A stretch of 64,000 bases of DNA, taken from CAYOSF01 sp964406605. Its GTDB lineage: Bacteria; Chloroflexota; Dehalococcoidia; DSTF01; RBG-16-68-14. Positions 43,736 to 50,908 of this stretch are shown one piece after another. The notes beneath the pieces were generated by a model. It was not told the DNA's origin and searched no databases. It saw nothing but the letters and a program-made list of their open reading frames with translations. The translations under genes were made by a program, and so were the position numbers. Positions within the stretch are counted from its first letter, which is position 1, and each line of letters starts with the position of its first letter. The DNA is taken from assembly GCA_964406605.1 (NCBI GenBank), contig CAYOSF010000012.1:1-64000 (forward strand), read 5' to 3'.

Positions 43736-44434
43736 TCAGCGTCCCCTCTTGGTCTTCGCTCCCATCTGAGCCGCCGCCTCGTTCAGGTCCTTCACCGTGT
43801 CGATCGCCTTCCAATACGCCTGCGACCTGAACGCGTACAGCTTGCCCTCCGACGCCAGCCGGGGAAACAGCTCGTCCTCGTGGTCGCCCACGTCCGGCAG
43901 GCCATCGAAGAACTCCCGGCTCAGTACGTACACGCCGGCACTCAGCCAGTACGGCAGCGGCGGCTTCTCCCGGAACCCCGTGATGCGCTTCCCTCGTTGT
44001 TGCACGATGCCGTACGGGCTCCGGAGCTGCGTCAGCAACAGCGTCGCCACGGCGCCGGTGCGCTCGTGCTGTCGCACCATCGGCTCCAGCGGCTGCGTGT
44101 TCACATTGTCCCCATTCGTGGCGATGACGAAACGCTCCGATTCCGGCACCCGCCCGAAGCCGAGTTTCAGCGCGCCTCCCCTGCCCAGCGGCTCGTCCTC
44201 CACCGAGTACTGCATCCGCACTCCCCAGCGGCCGCCATCCTGGAAGTACTCCTCAATCACCTGATGCAGGTATCCACAAGCGACGATCACGTCCATTACG
44301 CCGCCCTCGCGCAGCCAGTCGATCTGATACTCAAGGATCGGCTTGCCCGCCAGCGGCACCATCGATTTGGGCTTGTCCCCGGTGAGCGGACGCAGCCGCT
44401 CCCCCCTCCCCCCTGCCAGTATGATGGCGAACAC
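43736..44434 (-). CDS. Sugar-phosphate nucleotidyltransferase
   Basis: 232 residues. The N-terminal pyrophosphorylase signature FAIILAGGRGERLRPLTGDK and PKSMVPLAGKPILEYQ are clear, as are the metal site TNGDN and the GFREKPPLPYWLSAGVYVLS segment. It couples a nucleoside triphosphate to a sugar-1-phosphate, perhaps mannose or glucose. The catalytic domain is complete; the left-handed helix domain of larger members is absent. Operon with the isomerase. Confidence 0.87.
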   Translation of the reverse strand: MFAIILAGGRGERLRPLTGDKPKSMVPLAGKPILEYQIDWLREGGVMDVIVACGYLHQVIEEYFQDGGRWGVRMQYSVEDEPLGRGGALKLGFGRVPESERFVIATNGDNVNTQPLEPMVRQHERTGAVATLLLTQLRSPYGIVQQRGKRITGFREKPPLPYWLSAGVYVLSREFFDGLPDVGDHEDELFPRLASEGKLYAFRSQAYWKAIDTVKDLNEAAAQMGAKTKRGR

Positions 44435-44471
44435 CTAGGACAACACCTCACTTCGACAAACGAGCGGCCGA

Positions 44472-45026
44472 CTAGGCAGCGCCGGGATAGTACTCGTCCA
44501 GCTCCCACTGCAGCGGATTATCACCAATGTAGCGCCGGACTCGCTGTAGGTCAGCCTCGCTACGCAGGACGTGCTCGTGATAGTTGCGCTGCCATCGGAA
44601 GCCTCTATAGCCAGCCTTCCGGCATGACGTGGTCACGGCGGCCTTGTACGTTCGGATGATCACCCCAAGGGTCCCCCGATGGGGCGACATCCTGGAAAAC
44701 CGGCCCGCACCTCTATTCGTAGGGGCGTTCAACTGAACGCCCTTGGGTTCTCCCCCTTGTGGTTCCCTTTCGTCCCCCTCATCCCCAATCAGCACCACAC
44801 CGTGCAAGTGGTTCGGCATCAGCACCCAGGCATCAAGAGCGACTCCAGCGAAATGCCCCGGAATCTCCAACCAACACCTCTCCGCGATCTGGCGTACCTC
44901 CTCATTCTCGAACAACAACGCGCGGTCGTGCGTGCAGACGGTGACAAAGTACGTCCCGGCCCGCGAGTAGTCATAGCCTCGGAGGCGGATTGATCGACGC
45001 CGGTGTTTGTCACTGTCGTTGCTCAC
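44472..45026 (-). CDS. REP-associated tyrosine transposase (RAYT, Y1/IS200-like)
   Basis: 184 residues, GTG start. Begins RLRGYDYSRAGTYFVTVCTH, then the metal-binding HUH motif in MPNHLHGVVL, and the late block YRGFRWQRNYHEHVLRSEAD with the catalytic Tyr region. RAYTs are single-copy domesticated Y1 transposases linked to REP palindromes. Between the HUH motif and the C-terminal half, the codons for KGVQLNAPTNRG are themselves an imperfect copy of the REP palindrome found upstream of the gene. The frame stays open. Confidence 0.88.
   Translation of the reverse strand: MSNDSDKHRRRSIRLRGYDYSRAGTYFVTVCTHDRALLFENEEVRQIAERCWLEIPGHFAGVALDAWVLMPNHLHGVVLIGDEGDEREPQGGEPKGVQLNAPTNRGAGRFSRMSPHRGTLGVIIRTYKAAVTTSCRKAGYRGFRWQRNYHEHVLRSEADLQRVRRYIGDNPLQWELDEYYPGAA
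44721..44744. repeat. REP-like palindrome inside the RAYT coding sequence
   Basis: AGGGGCGTTCAACTGAACGC with its right arm continuing to 44744: near-perfect arms, one central mismatch and one arm mismatch against the 30-bp element at 45101. The outer left flank (CGT) also matches. Confidence 0.85.
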
Positions 45027-45100
45027 ATGCTTTCCAGGATTGTCCGCAGTCCACGACAGAAGCGACCATCGGGCAGGCTTCCACCGGCGGGCGCATCCAC

Positions 45101-45130
45101 CGTAGGGGCGTTCAATTGAACGCCCCTACG
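45101..45130. repeat. REP palindrome upstream of the RAYT gene
   Basis: A perfect 30-bp palindrome: arm CGTAGGGGCGTTCAA and its exact complement. It lies between metK and the RAYT gene, 75 bp before the RAYT start, the usual arrangement for RAYT/REP pairs. As RNA it would also make a strong hairpin after metK. Confidence 0.9.
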
Positions 45131-45179
45131 CGAGGGATCCTCTGTATCAGTCATCATCACTCGCCTTCGTCTCTCATCC

Positions 45180-46442
45180 CTAGCTCCCGGCCTCCACGCG
45201 CGCCCCAGCCGCCCCCTCGCGTGCGGCCAGCCCCGCCGCCGCGCGCAGCAGCGATGCCTTGTCTGTCCGCTCCCACGGCGCATCGATGTCGTCCCGCCCG
45301 AAATGGCCGTACGCCGCCGTCGGCTTGTAGATCGGCCGGCGCAGGTCCAGGTCGCGGATGAGCGCCGCCGGCCGCAGGTCGAAGTGCTCGTGCACGAGCT
45401 GCAGGATCGTCTCATCGTCCACGTGCCCGGTGCCGAACGTCTCGATAGCGATCGATGTCGGTCGCGCCACGCCGATGGCGTACGAAAGCTGGAACTCCAA
45501 CCGGTCGGCCAGCCCCGCCGCGACGATGTTCTTCGCCACGTAACGCGCGCCATATGCCGCCGAGCGGTCCACTTTCGTCGGGTCCTTGCCCGAGAACGCA
45601 CCACCGCCGTGCCGTGCGATTCCGCCATACGTGTCCACGATGATCTTGCGGCCGGTGAGGCCGGCATCGCCCATCGGTCCACCGATGACGAAGCGCCCTG
45701 TGGGGTTTACCAGGTAGCGCGTCCTTTCGTCCAGCAGATCCGATGGAACCACCTTCTTGACTACCTCCTCGATGATGCCCTGTTGGAGATCGTCTCGCAG
45801 CGCGGCCGGATCGTGCTGAGTAGAAACCAGCACCGTGTCGATCCGCTTCGGCTGGCCGTATTCGTACTCCACCGTCACCTGCGATTTGCCGTCGGGACGG
45901 ATGTGCTCGAGGATGCCCTCTTTGCGCACCTCGGCCAACCGCCGGCATAGCTTGTGCGCCAGCGAGATGGTAAGCGGCATCAGCTCCGGCGTCTCCCGGC
46001 AGGCGAAACCGATCATCATCCCCTGGTCGCCTGCGCCCTGCTCCAGCTCCAGTTCCTCCTCACTCACCCCTCCCTCTCGCGACTCAAGCGAGCGGTCCAC
46101 CCCCTGGGCGATATCGCCAGATTGCTCCTTCACAGAGACGACGACGCCGCAGGTCTCGTAGTCGAAGCCGTACTTGGCGCGCCTGTAGCCCGCACCCCGC
46201 ACGGTCTCGCGAATGACCGCGGGCATGTCCACATAGCATTCCGTCGTGATCTCGCCCATCACCGCCACCAGGCCTGTGGTGACCGCGGTCTCGCATGCGA
46301 CCCGGGCCATGGGGTCCTGGGCGATAATCGCATCCAGAATGGCATCCGAGATCTGATCGCACAGCTTGTCCGGATGCCCTTCCGTCACCGACTCCGAGGT
46401 GAGGAATAGTGAAGGTGAGGTCATGAAGGTGGTGTCACTCAT
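45180..46442 (-). CDS. metK: S-adenosylmethionine synthetase
   Basis: 420 residues; ATG after AAAGGAGC. Conserved TSESVTEGHPDKLCDQISDA, GAGDQGMMIGFA (loop) and GGGAFSGKDPTKVDRSAAY near the ATP/phosphate site. It makes SAM from Met and ATP. Last gene of the SAM-I-controlled operon; the order ahcY-metK joins SAH disposal with SAM synthesis. Confidence 0.97.
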   Translation of the reverse strand: MSDTTFMTSPSLFLTSESVTEGHPDKLCDQISDAILDAIIAQDPMARVACETAVTTGLVAVMGEITTECYVDMPAVIRETVRGAGYRRAKYGFDYETCGVVVSVKEQSGDIAQGVDRSLESREGGVSEEELELEQGAGDQGMMIGFACRETPELMPLTISLAHKLCRRLAEVRKEGILEHIRPDGKSQVTVEYEYGQPKRIDTVLVSTQHDPAALRDDLQQGIIEEVVKKVVPSDLLDERTRYLVNPTGRFVIGGPMGDAGLTGRKIIVDTYGGIARHGGGAFSGKDPTKVDRSAAYGARYVAKNIVAAGLADRLEFQLSYAIGVARPTSIAIETFGTGHVDDETILQLVHEHFDLRPAALIRDLDLRRPIYKPTAAYGHFGRDDIDAPWERTDKASLLRAAAGLAAREGAAGARVEAGS

Positions 46443-46455
46443 CTACGAAGCTCCT

Positions 46456-47730
46456 TTACGTTCCTTCTTCCCAGCTCGAGAGGTACTTGCGCTGCTCCTC
46501 CGTCAGCTCGTCGATGCTCACGCCCAGCGATGCCAACTTCAGACGCGCAACTTCCTCGTCGATTTCGCGCGGCACCGTGTAGACGTCCGGCGACAGGCGC
46601 TGCTCCCCCTGCGCCAGATGCTCCACGCTGAGCGCCTGGTTCGCAAAGCTCATGTCCATCACACTGGCCGGGTGGCCCTCGGCGGCGGCCAGGTTCACCA
46701 GGCGGCCCTCCCCAAGCAGGAACAGTCGACGGCCGTCCGCCATACGGAACTCTTCCACGAAGGGGCGCACCTGGCGCCGCCCTTCCGCCATGGCCTCCAG
46801 AGCCTTCAGATTCAACTCCACATTGAAGTGGCCGGAGTTGGCCAGGATGGCGCCGTCCTTCATCACCTCCATGTGCTGCTGGTCGATGGCGTGAATGTCG
46901 CCGGTGATGCTGACGAAGATGTCCCCGATGGCGGCCGCCTCCAGCATAGGCATCACGCGGTAGCCGTCCATGACGGCCTCCAGCGCTCGCAGCGGATCGA
47001 CTTCGATGACGATGACCTGCGCGCCCAGGCCATCCGCGCGCATCGCCACGCCCCGTCCGCACCAGCCGTAGCCGACCACAACGACCTTCTTGCCGGCCCA
47101 GAGGATATTGGTGGCGCGCGTGATGCCGTCGATGGTGCTCTGGCCGGTACCGTAGCGGTTGTCGAAGAGGTGCTTCGTGTTCGCCTCGTTCACAGCGATG
47201 ATCGGGTACGCCAGCGCGCCGTCGCCGGCCATGGCCCGCAGGCGAATCACGCCCGTTGTGGTCTCCTCCGTCCCACCGACCACCTCATCGATCAGGTCGC
47301 GCTGCTCCCTGTGGATGGTAGCTACCAGATCGGCGCCGTCGTCCAGGGTGATCTGCGGACGATGCTCCAGCGCCTGGTGGATGTGGCGATAGTAGGTCTC
47401 GTCGTCCTCACCCTTGATGGAGAAGGTGGGGATCCCGTACTCCATGACCAACGCGGCCGCCACGTCGTCCTGGGTGCTCAGGGGATTGCTGGCGCAAACG
47501 GCGAGCTGGGCGCCGCCATCACGCAGGGCCAGGGCCAGGTTGGCGGTTTCCGTGGTGACGTGCAGACAGGCGGAGAGGCGCACGTCGCGCAGCGGCTTTT
47601 CGCTCGCGAACCGCTCGCGGATGGTGCGGATGACAGGCATCTCGCGCGCCGCCCATTCGATGCGTCTCACTCCCTCTTCCGCCAGACGAGGGTCACGTAT
47701 GTCCCCTTCTGTCGATGATTGTGTCGTCAA
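46456..47730 (-). CDS. ahcY: Adenosylhomocysteinase
   Basis: 424 residues, the shorter form. Substrate segment LSACLHVTTETANLALALRD, NAD Rossmann motif VVVGYGWCGRGVAMRA, and HPASVMDMSFANQALS near the end. It splits S-adenosylhomocysteine to homocysteine and adenosine, relieving inhibition of methyltransferases. It starts 13 nt after the GNAT gene and precedes metK. Confidence 0.96.
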   Translation of the reverse strand: MTTQSSTEGDIRDPRLAEEGVRRIEWAAREMPVIRTIRERFASEKPLRDVRLSACLHVTTETANLALALRDGGAQLAVCASNPLSTQDDVAAALVMEYGIPTFSIKGEDDETYYRHIHQALEHRPQITLDDGADLVATIHREQRDLIDEVVGGTEETTTGVIRLRAMAGDGALAYPIIAVNEANTKHLFDNRYGTGQSTIDGITRATNILWAGKKVVVVGYGWCGRGVAMRADGLGAQVIVIEVDPLRALEAVMDGYRVMPMLEAAAIGDIFVSITGDIHAIDQQHMEVMKDGAILANSGHFNVELNLKALEAMAEGRRQVRPFVEEFRMADGRRLFLLGEGRLVNLAAAEGHPASVMDMSFANQALSVEHLAQGEQRLSPDVYTVPREIDEEVARLKLASLGVSIDELTEEQRKYLSSWEEGT

Positions 47731-47743
47731 GGGCTCCTTCCTT

Positions 47744-48646
47744 TCACGCCTGAAGACTCACCAGCTCCGCGCCCTGCCGCCGGCCGCGGAACGCGGCCTG
47801 CCGCCGGCGCACAAAGGCACCCAAACCGTGATCGCGCCGCACCGCAGCTCCTTCGATGAGACGCCCCACTTCCCGATACCCCAGCCGCGAATAGGCGCGC
47901 ACCGCCGCGAGGTTGCCAGGGTCAACGCTCAGCACCACCTCTCGGCACGTACTCAAGAGATGTTGTGTGACCGCGCCGGTTACGAGGGTCCCCAGGCCGC
48001 GCGCTCGATGCCAGGGATGGGTGAACACGTTTCCCGCGACGGCGATGCCGTCGGCTCTGGAGACGACGTGCGTACCGGCGACCGCCACGAGACGGTCGCC
48101 TTCGTAGGCGCCGTAGTACACGGCATCGTCGATGTTGTCGGCTGTATAGAAGGCGGGGGTACCGTCGCTGCGGTACAGCTCGTTGACCTCATCGACGTCG
48201 TGTCCGCGCAGCCGGCGGACCTCGCCCGGCGCTGGCTGAAACGTCTCGCCGTCAACGAGCATGCGCATCATGCTCTCGCGAGACGGCAGGCGGTAGTGGC
48301 GGAGGACCGTTTCCAGATGATGCACCTCACAGGTGAGGAACGTGTGGACCGGTCCGGGATGGAGTCGGAGCATTGCCTCCAGCGCGTCGATGGCTCCCAG
48401 GGCAAAGAACGCGCTTCCCAACCCGCCCCGCGAATGAAGCAGGAGAGCCTGGCTCCCCCCACCGCGCGCTAGCCACCACTCACTGCGCGCGAAGAGGCGT
48501 GGTTGAAGCTGCCCAAGGGCGTAGGCGGCATAGGCCCGGTGGGGCGTGAGAATGCGCCGGATCTCCTCCTTCTCACGCAGCGGCCGCACGAGGTACTCCG
48601 CGCGCGCCCGCGCGGCGACGTGCCGTGGCAGTGGTCGCGCGGCCAT
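47744..48646 (-). CDS. GNAT-family N-acetyltransferase within the SAM-recycling operon
   Basis: 300 residues. The C-terminal half (about 165-265) is a GNAT domain: VAVAGTHVVSR, then VAGNVFTHPWHRARGLGTLV (the acetyl-CoA loop) and AVRAYSRLGYREVG. The N-terminal half (YAAYALGQLQPRLF, and an AIDALEAML segment) resembles the second, degenerate domain of two-domain GNAT proteins. Substrate unknown. It starts one base after the mtnP stop, so it is firmly in the operon. Confidence 0.85.
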   Translation of the reverse strand: MAARPLPRHVAARARAEYLVRPLREKEEIRRILTPHRAYAAYALGQLQPRLFARSEWWLARGGGSQALLLHSRGGLGSAFFALGAIDALEAMLRLHPGPVHTFLTCEVHHLETVLRHYRLPSRESMMRMLVDGETFQPAPGEVRRLRGHDVDEVNELYRSDGTPAFYTADNIDDAVYYGAYEGDRLVAVAGTHVVSRADGIAVAGNVFTHPWHRARGLGTLVTGAVTQHLLSTCREVVLSVDPGNLAAVRAYSRLGYREVGRLIEGAAVRRDHGLGAFVRRRQAAFRGRRQGAELVSLQA

Positions 48647-48647
48647 G

Positions 48648-49526
48648 CTACTTCTTCACCCCCGACGACATGTAGCGACCGATGATGGGCGCGAGATCGC
48701 ACTTGGTCTGCTCCGGCACCAGGTCCGGTGCCGTGACCAGCGCGGCGGCAAGAGCCGAGGAACAGGCGCAGGTTCGCTCCGAAGGCAGCGTCCGCACGAC
48801 CTCCGCCACCACTTGCCTGGCCGTGTCCACGTTGCGGTTGAGATTCTCCAGGATCATCTCCGCGGTAACAGGCTCGTGGCTCTCATGCCAGGTGTCGTAG
48901 TCCGTTACCAGCGCCAGAGTCGAGTAGCAGATCTCCGCTTCCCGGGCCAGCTTCGCCTCGGGCAACGCCGTCATGCCGATGACATCCGCACCCCACGATC
49001 GGTAGAGATGTGACTCCGCCTTCGTCGAGAAGGCGGGCCCCTCGATCACCACATAGGTGCCGCCCTGGTGCACGGTCGCGCCGACCGCCCGCGCCGCATC
49101 AGCAAGCAGCCCGCTCAGCGCCGGACAGAAGGGCTCATCGAACGCGATGTGGGCCACCAGACCGCGCCCGAAGAAGCTGGCCGGCCGGCCGCGCGTGCGA
49201 TCGAGGAGCTGATCCGGCACGACGAGGTGCAGCGGCTCGATCTCCTCCCGAAGGCTGCCGACCGCGCTTACCGCGAGGATGCGTTCCACGCCTAGCTGCT
49301 TGAGCGCCCAGACGTTTGCCCGCGCCGGCAGTTCCGTGGGGAGGATGCGATGGCCCACACCGTGCCTCGGCAGAAACGCGAGCCGCACACCCGCCAGGGC
49401 CCCGAGCACGATGGTGTCACTGGGCGGGCCGAAGGGCGTATCGAGCCGCACGTCCTCGATGTCGGACAGACCTTCCATCCGATAGAAGCCGGAACCACCC
49501 ATGACAGCAAGCTGCGCGCCGCTCAT
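48648..49526 (-). CDS. mtnP: S-methyl-5'-thioadenosine phosphorylase
   Basis: 292 residues. MGGSGFYRMEGLSD at the phosphate site, PRHGVGHRILPTELPARANV, VIEGPAFSTKAESHLYRSWG, IGMTALPEAKLAREAEICY and TDYDTWH form the MTAP signature. It converts methylthioadenosine to adenine and 5-methylthioribose-1-phosphate, the substrate of the enzyme encoded just upstream. Start overlaps mtnA by 4 nt. Confidence 0.94.
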   Translation of the reverse strand: MSGAQLAVMGGSGFYRMEGLSDIEDVRLDTPFGPPSDTIVLGALAGVRLAFLPRHGVGHRILPTELPARANVWALKQLGVERILAVSAVGSLREEIEPLHLVVPDQLLDRTRGRPASFFGRGLVAHIAFDEPFCPALSGLLADAARAVGATVHQGGTYVVIEGPAFSTKAESHLYRSWGADVIGMTALPEAKLAREAEICYSTLALVTDYDTWHESHEPVTAEMILENLNRNVDTARQVVAEVVRTLPSERTCACSSALAAALVTAPDLVPEQTKCDLAPIIGRYMSSGVKK

Positions 49527-50572
49527 GCCTTCGCCTCCGCGCGCTCCATGAGTTCCCGCAACGTTTCCGCATACGGTGGCCGCGCGACCGCTCGCTCCGT
49601 GATGATGGCAGCGACGAAATGGTGGGGTGTGACGTCGAAGGCCGGGTTCGCCACCGCCACACCCTCGGCCGCGAACCGATGGCCGCGCGGCGTGGTCACC
49701 TCATCCGGGGACCGCTCCTCGATTGGGATCCTTTCCCCCGTGGCCAGCGAGAAGTCTATCGTGCTCACCGGCGCGGCCACGTAGAATGGCACGCCGTGCT
49801 CCCGCGCGAGTACCCCCAGCGCATAGGTGCCGATCTTGTTCGCCGTGTCGCCGTTGGCGGCGATACGGTCCGCCCCGACGACCACCAAATCGATATCGCC
49901 CCGCTGCATGAGCGCGCCCGCGGCGCTGTCCACGACGAGCGTGCAATCGATCCCATCGCGGGTCAGCTCCCAGGCGGTAAGCCGTGCGCCCTGGAGCAGC
50001 GGACGCGTCTCCGTCGCCACCACCCGGACCTGCTTGCCGCTCTCGACGGCTGCCCGCACGACGCCCAACGCCGTCCCGTACCCCGCCGTCGCCAGGGCGC
50101 CTGCATTGCAGTGGGTGAGAATGGTCGCGTCCCCCGGCACCAGCTCCGCGCCCAGCCGCCCGAGCCGTCTGTTCGACTCCACGTCTTCAGTCTGTATCCG
50201 TTGCGCCTCGCCCACCACAGCCTGGCGCATCGCCTCCACGTCCGGTGCGGCTTCCGCCGCCTCCAGTGTGCGTTTCAGCGCCCACGAGAGGTTCACCGCC
50301 GTAGGCCGGGTGGTCGCCAGCTCCATGGCGGCGGCTCTGAGCGAAATGAGCAATTCCTCACGGTCCGATGCCTCGCTGCCCACCGCGACGAGCGCCAGAC
50401 CGAGGGCCGCCGCGACGCCGATGGCCGGCGCGCCCCGCACCCGCAGGGCGCCGATCGCCTCCGCGACTTCCTGGTGATCGGCCGCGGTGAGCCAGACCTC
50501 TTCTTCGGGAAGGCGGGTCTGATCCAGCAGTCGCAGGCGGCCATCCGACCAGATGATAGGCTCTATGGACAT
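49523..50572 (-). CDS. mtnA: S-methyl-5-thioribose-1-phosphate isomerase
   Basis: 349 residues of the eIF2B-like family. RVRGAPAIGVAAALGLALVA, the catalytic Cys in LTHCNAGALATAGYGTALG and the Asp in VVGADRIAANGDTANKIGTY are present. It isomerises methylthioribose-1-P to methylthioribulose-1-P. First gene after the SAM-I riboswitch. No later Met-salvage genes (mtnB, mtnC and so on) are in the window, so the product may go to another route. Confidence 0.94.
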   Translation of the reverse strand: MSIEPIIWSDGRLRLLDQTRLPEEEVWLTAADHQEVAEAIGALRVRGAPAIGVAAALGLALVAVGSEASDREELLISLRAAAMELATTRPTAVNLSWALKRTLEAAEAAPDVEAMRQAVVGEAQRIQTEDVESNRRLGRLGAELVPGDATILTHCNAGALATAGYGTALGVVRAAVESGKQVRVVATETRPLLQGARLTAWELTRDGIDCTLVVDSAAGALMQRGDIDLVVVGADRIAANGDTANKIGTYALGVLAREHGVPFYVAAPVSTIDFSLATGERIPIEERSPDEVTTPRGHRFAAEGVAVANPAFDVTPHHFVAAIITERAVARPPYAETLRELMERAEAKA

Positions 50573-50590
50573 GCCTTCCGTTCTCTAGAC

Positions 50591-50621
50591 AAACAAAAGA
50601 CTTCTCGTGGCGTGAGAAGTC
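50591..50621 (-). terminator. Intrinsic terminator of the SAM-I riboswitch
   Basis: GACTTCTC / GAGAAGTC stem with a 7-nt loop, followed on the minus strand by TTTTGTTT. It is the expression platform: SAM binding should favour this stem and stop transcription before mtnA. Confidence 0.85.
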
Positions 50622-50632
50622 GCGAATCCGCT

Positions 50633-50744
50633 CTCTCATCTTCCCCCCGCCCTAGGCGGGGGCCGGAGTTGGCACCGCGTCCACGTGGGGCAGACCGGTT
50701 GCCGGGCTTCTTCGGGCCGTTCCCTCCACCACTCTGGATAAGAG
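50633..50744 (-). ncRNA. SAM-I (S-box) riboswitch
   Basis: The minus strand reads CTCTTATCCAGAGTGGTGGA, then GGGA, GGCCC, GAAGCCCGGCAACC, GGTGCCAACTCC and closes with GATGAGAG. These are the conserved P1, P2, kink-turn and P3 elements of the SAM-I class in the right order. It controls the operon mtnA-mtnP-GNAT-ahcY-metK. Confidence 0.93.
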
Positions 50745-50774
50745 TTGTGCGCCGTATTCGGTTGTCGATTATGC

Positions 50775-50803
50775 AGTGTACGATACGGGCGGAGCGTGAG
50801 CAA
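50775..50803 (-). promoter_or_regulatory. Sigma70-like promoter of the SAM-I operon
   Basis: On the minus strand TTGCTC (50803-50798), 17 bp, TACACT (50780-50775). The -10 is the same as that of the rpsL promoter. Transcription would begin about 25 nt before the aptamer. Confidence 0.6.
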
Positions 50804-50908
50804 GCAGGGTCTTCCCCACACCGGGCAAGCTGTGGAGCCAGATCCCGTATGGTTCTCCCGGCTGACGCGCTTGAGCCAGGCAGGAGCCTCTGCGCCTGCC
50901 CCCTCCAC

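Larger units (their letters stand above)
50573..50908. other. Regulatory region of the mtnA-metK operon
   Basis: 336 bp holding, on the minus strand in order, a promoter (50803-50775), the SAM-I aptamer (50744-50633) and an intrinsic terminator (50621-50591). The stretch 50804-50908 after the AOR gene shows nothing else. Confidence 0.8.
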
